Positions 62,351 through 64,000 of a DNA stretch of 64,000 nt are shown one piece after another. Positions within the stretch are counted from its first letter, which is position 1. Every line of letters starts with the position of its first letter. Source of the DNA: Staphylococcus sp. IVB6181 (GTDB lineage: Bacteria > Bacillota > Bacilli > Staphylococcales > Staphylococcaceae); the NCBI RefSeq assembly GCF_025561445.1, contig NZ_CP095096.1, positions 2,087,822-2,151,821 of the forward strand. The letters are read 5' to 3'. The notes beneath the pieces were generated by a model. It was not told the DNA's origin. It did not search any database and saw only the letters and a program-made list of their open reading frames with translations. A program made the translations under genes and the position numbers.

Positions 62351-63478
62351 TTAGTGCTCGCCTTTTTTAGGCAGCGGGTAAAAGCCTTTGTTGAATTGTT
62401 CCAATAAATTCGGCGGCAATTCATGTTTATCTTCACGTTTTGAGTCAAAGTAGGAAATGATTTCGTCTGTACGTCCTTCTTTGATTTTTTCAACAAACCG
62501 CGGATCTAATAAAAGTTCACGACCTAATGCGATAAATTCAACCCCTGTTTCAAATGCGGATAATGCTTCATCTGCATTAAAGATTGAACCGATACCGATT
62601 AACGGTACTTTACCGCCGATCCATTCATGAATCAGACGAATACGTTCTTGGCCTTGATACTTTCCTTCTCTTTTTTCTGAATGAATTGTAAATAATGAAG
62701 CATGCAGATAATCCAGCGGTTTATCAGATAAGTAACCAAGCAATTCTTTTGTTTGTTCCATTTTGATGCCTTCTGCTTCAGCATCTTCTGGTGAGAAACG
62801 ATAACCGATAATAAAGTCTTTATCACCATATTGTTTTACAGTGTTCACTACTTCATCTACAACTGCAAGCGGGTATTTATACGGATCTGCCCATTCGTCA
62901 TTGCGTCGGTTATAGTGACGTGAAACGAATTGGTGGATTAGATAATGGTTGGCACCATGAATTTCGACACCATCAAAGCCCACTTCGATTACGCGACGTG
63001 TCGCTTCGCCGAATGCTTTGATTGTCTTTTCAATTTCTTCTGGTGTAATTTCACGTGCATCATGTTCTTGCTGCTGGCCAAAACTTTTAAGGGTAATTGG
63101 GCTCGGCGCTACAACATCTCCATTAGGTGTTAAGTTATCTAACGCTTGTGCCCCGCCATGATGAATTTGTACAAGTGCTTTCGCACCATGTTTCTTCATC
63201 GCTTGTGCTAAACGTTTTAAACCAGGAATATCAGAATCATGTGCAACTGAAGGTTGCCCAGGGAATGCTTTCCCAATATCTGTCACATTACTGGCTGCAC
63301 TGATACTAATACCTACATCTTTCGAACGTTTTTCCATATATGGCAATTCAACATCAGCAATCGTACCATCATCATTTGATGAAATATGTGTAAGGGGCGC
63401 AAGTACGAAACGATTGCGGATTTCTACTCCGTTCGGCAATGTATATGGTGAAAACAATGGTTCATATTTCTTATCCAT
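62351..63478 (-). CDS. NADH-dependent flavin oxidoreductase, old yellow enzyme family
   Basis: A 375-residue FMN enzyme of the OYE fold that reduces activated C=C bonds. The family motifs are LVQIHHGGAQA (about 98-108), VEIHGANHYLIHQFVSRHYNRRND (Tyr/His FMN and substrate region), and IGIGSIFNADEAL (phosphate site). The substrate is unknown; related staphylococcal enzymes act on xenobiotic enones. AGGAGG lies before ATG. It follows the S1-domain gene on the same strand, with a terminator between. Confidence 0.9.
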   Translation of the reverse strand: MDKKYEPLFSPYTLPNGVEIRNRFVLAPLTHISSNDDGTIADVELPYMEKRSKDVGISISAASNVTDIGKAFPGQPSVAHDSDIPGLKRLAQAMKKHGAKALVQIHHGGAQALDNLTPNGDVVAPSPITLKSFGQQQEHDAREITPEEIEKTIKAFGEATRRVIEVGFDGVEIHGANHYLIHQFVSRHYNRRNDEWADPYKYPLAVVDEVVNTVKQYGDKDFIIGYRFSPEDAEAEGIKMEQTKELLGYLSDKPLDYLHASLFTIHSEKREGKYQGQERIRLIHEWIGGKVPLIGIGSIFNADEALSAFETGVEFIALGRELLLDPRFVEKIKEGRTDEIISYFDSKREDKHELPPNLLEQFNKGFYPLPKKGEH

Positions 63479-63600
63479 AGTCGTGTTTCCTCCTCTTTCT
63501 CTTTCTATTAAAACATTGTACAGTACTCGGAATTATTTCAGAAAAAATTGCTCATTGTGTCATTAACTATGTACCACTACAGACCATAGGACAAAACAAT

Positions 63601-63643
63601 AGGCCAGCATACCACATCTCCATTAAATGTCGTATACTGACCT
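63601..63643 (-). terminator. Probable terminator after the S1-domain gene
   Basis: AGGTCAGTATAC pairs with GTATGCTGGCCT (two G-U). The following ATTGTTTTG is a weak T-tail. Confidence 0.6.
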
Positions 63644-63652
63644 CGTATAAGA

Positions 63653-64000
63653 TTAAAGCTTATTCTCTCTAATCATTTTCTTAGACTGCGCAATCCAAAC
63701 CGGTAAACGTTCTTCCAATGTTTGAAACCCGTATTTTTCAGTTTCTTTGATCTCATCCAAAACAGATTTTTTCTCTTTCTTACGTTCATAATTCTTAAAA
63801 TAGTCATTATCCTTCAGCGACAAATTGAGTTTGCCTTCTTCATCAATGGATAATATTTTAGCCTTCACAACTTGTCCTTCAGATAAGAAACGACTTAAAT
63901 TATGGACATAGTCATTCATAATCTCTGATATGTGAATGAGTCCTTCAGTGTTGTCAGGGGTTTCTACAAATGCGCCATAAGGTTGAATACCAGTCACTTT
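63653..64000 (-). CDS. S1 RNA-binding domain protein (YugI/GSP13-like), 3' part (gene cut by window edge)
   Basis: The frame is open to the end of the window, so the N-terminus is missing. The visible 115 or so residues hold most of an S1 domain: KVTGIQPYGAFVETPDNTEGLIHISEI, then LSEGQVVKAKILSIDEEGKLNLSLKD. A charged C-terminal extension follows (YFKNYERKKEKKSV). General stress protein 13 (YugI) and CvfD have this layout and bind RNA or ribosomes. The assignment is by domain only. Confidence 0.78.
   Translation of the reverse strand, partial: KVTGIQPYGAFVETPDNTEGLIHISEIMNDYVHNLSRFLSEGQVVKAKILSIDEEGKLNLSLKDNDYFKNYERKKEKKSVLDEIKETEKYGFQTLEERLPVWIAQSKKMIRENKL

Overview
The window is a stretch of core chromosome from a low-GC Gram-positive bacterium, almost certainly a Staphylococcus species other than S. 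aureus. The gene order (fabI, antiporter, mgtE, nadK, relQ, yjbH, pepF, mecA, spx, trpS, opp, fabF-fabH, clpB, cdr, addA-addB, spsB-spsA, pgi, argGH, gudB, rocD, rocA) and the close protein matches recalled from S. aureus support the genus. A thiC gene, the missing second oligopeptide permease and many protein differences argue against S. aureus itself. A member of the S. carnosus/S. simulans side of the genus is plausible, but the species is inference. I see no rRNA, tRNA or CRISPR array.

Layout. 1-2760: end of an AI-2E-type permease, an MFS transporter and fabI. 2909-8871: a leftward series of CPA2 antiporter, mgtE, RluD-type pseudouridine synthase, nadK, relQ and a UPF0738 protein. 9024-10871: rightward CYTH protein, truncated globin and yjbH. 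11107-12734: a secreted cysteine protease (staphopain, scpA) followed by its probable staphostatin inhibitor (scpB), then the small RNA rsaE (12802-12900). 13001-16432: pepF, mecA and spx. 16845-22070: trpS, a small membrane protein, thiC under a TPP riboswitch, a GNAT acetyltransferase and a luciferase-like monooxygenase. 22240-28051: oppBCDFA. 28329-32950: a DUF3899 protein, an MFS exporter, fabF-fabH with a FapR operator, and a DUF2929 protein. 33050-38367: clpB with a CtsR operator, an OatA-like acyltransferase and a MIP18-type protein. 38610-42505: HAD phosphatase, CoA-disulfide reductase, YisL and an FAH hydrolase. 42681-51042: addA, addB, spsB and the catalytically degenerate spsA. 51138-52960: an IS3-family element. 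52998-57235: pgi, argG and argH. 57240-57730: a par/SprA-type type I toxin-antitoxin locus. 57790-62074: gudB, rocD and rocA. 62351-64000: an OYE-type oxidoreductase and the end of an S1-domain protein.

How the genes work together. Several parts form one proteolysis and stress network: Spx, its adaptor YjbH, the MecA adaptor, CtsR-controlled ClpB, RelQ and the redox-responsive RNA RsaE. FabI, FabF and FabH belong to type II fatty acid synthesis. RocA, RocD and GudB feed proline, arginine and ornithine carbon to 2-oxoglutarate, while ArgG and ArgH run the opposite way.

The least ordinary parts are (i) the type I toxin-antitoxin locus between argH and gudB, with a 30-residue membrane toxin and a convergent RNA sharing a direct repeat with the toxin start site; (ii) an IS3-family element sitting exactly in the loop of the pgi terminator, with an SD-masking end hairpin and an apparent one-base lesion between orfA and orfB; and (iii) a staphopain-staphostatin pair between yjbH and rsaE, away from the place I recall for scpAB in S. 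aureus.
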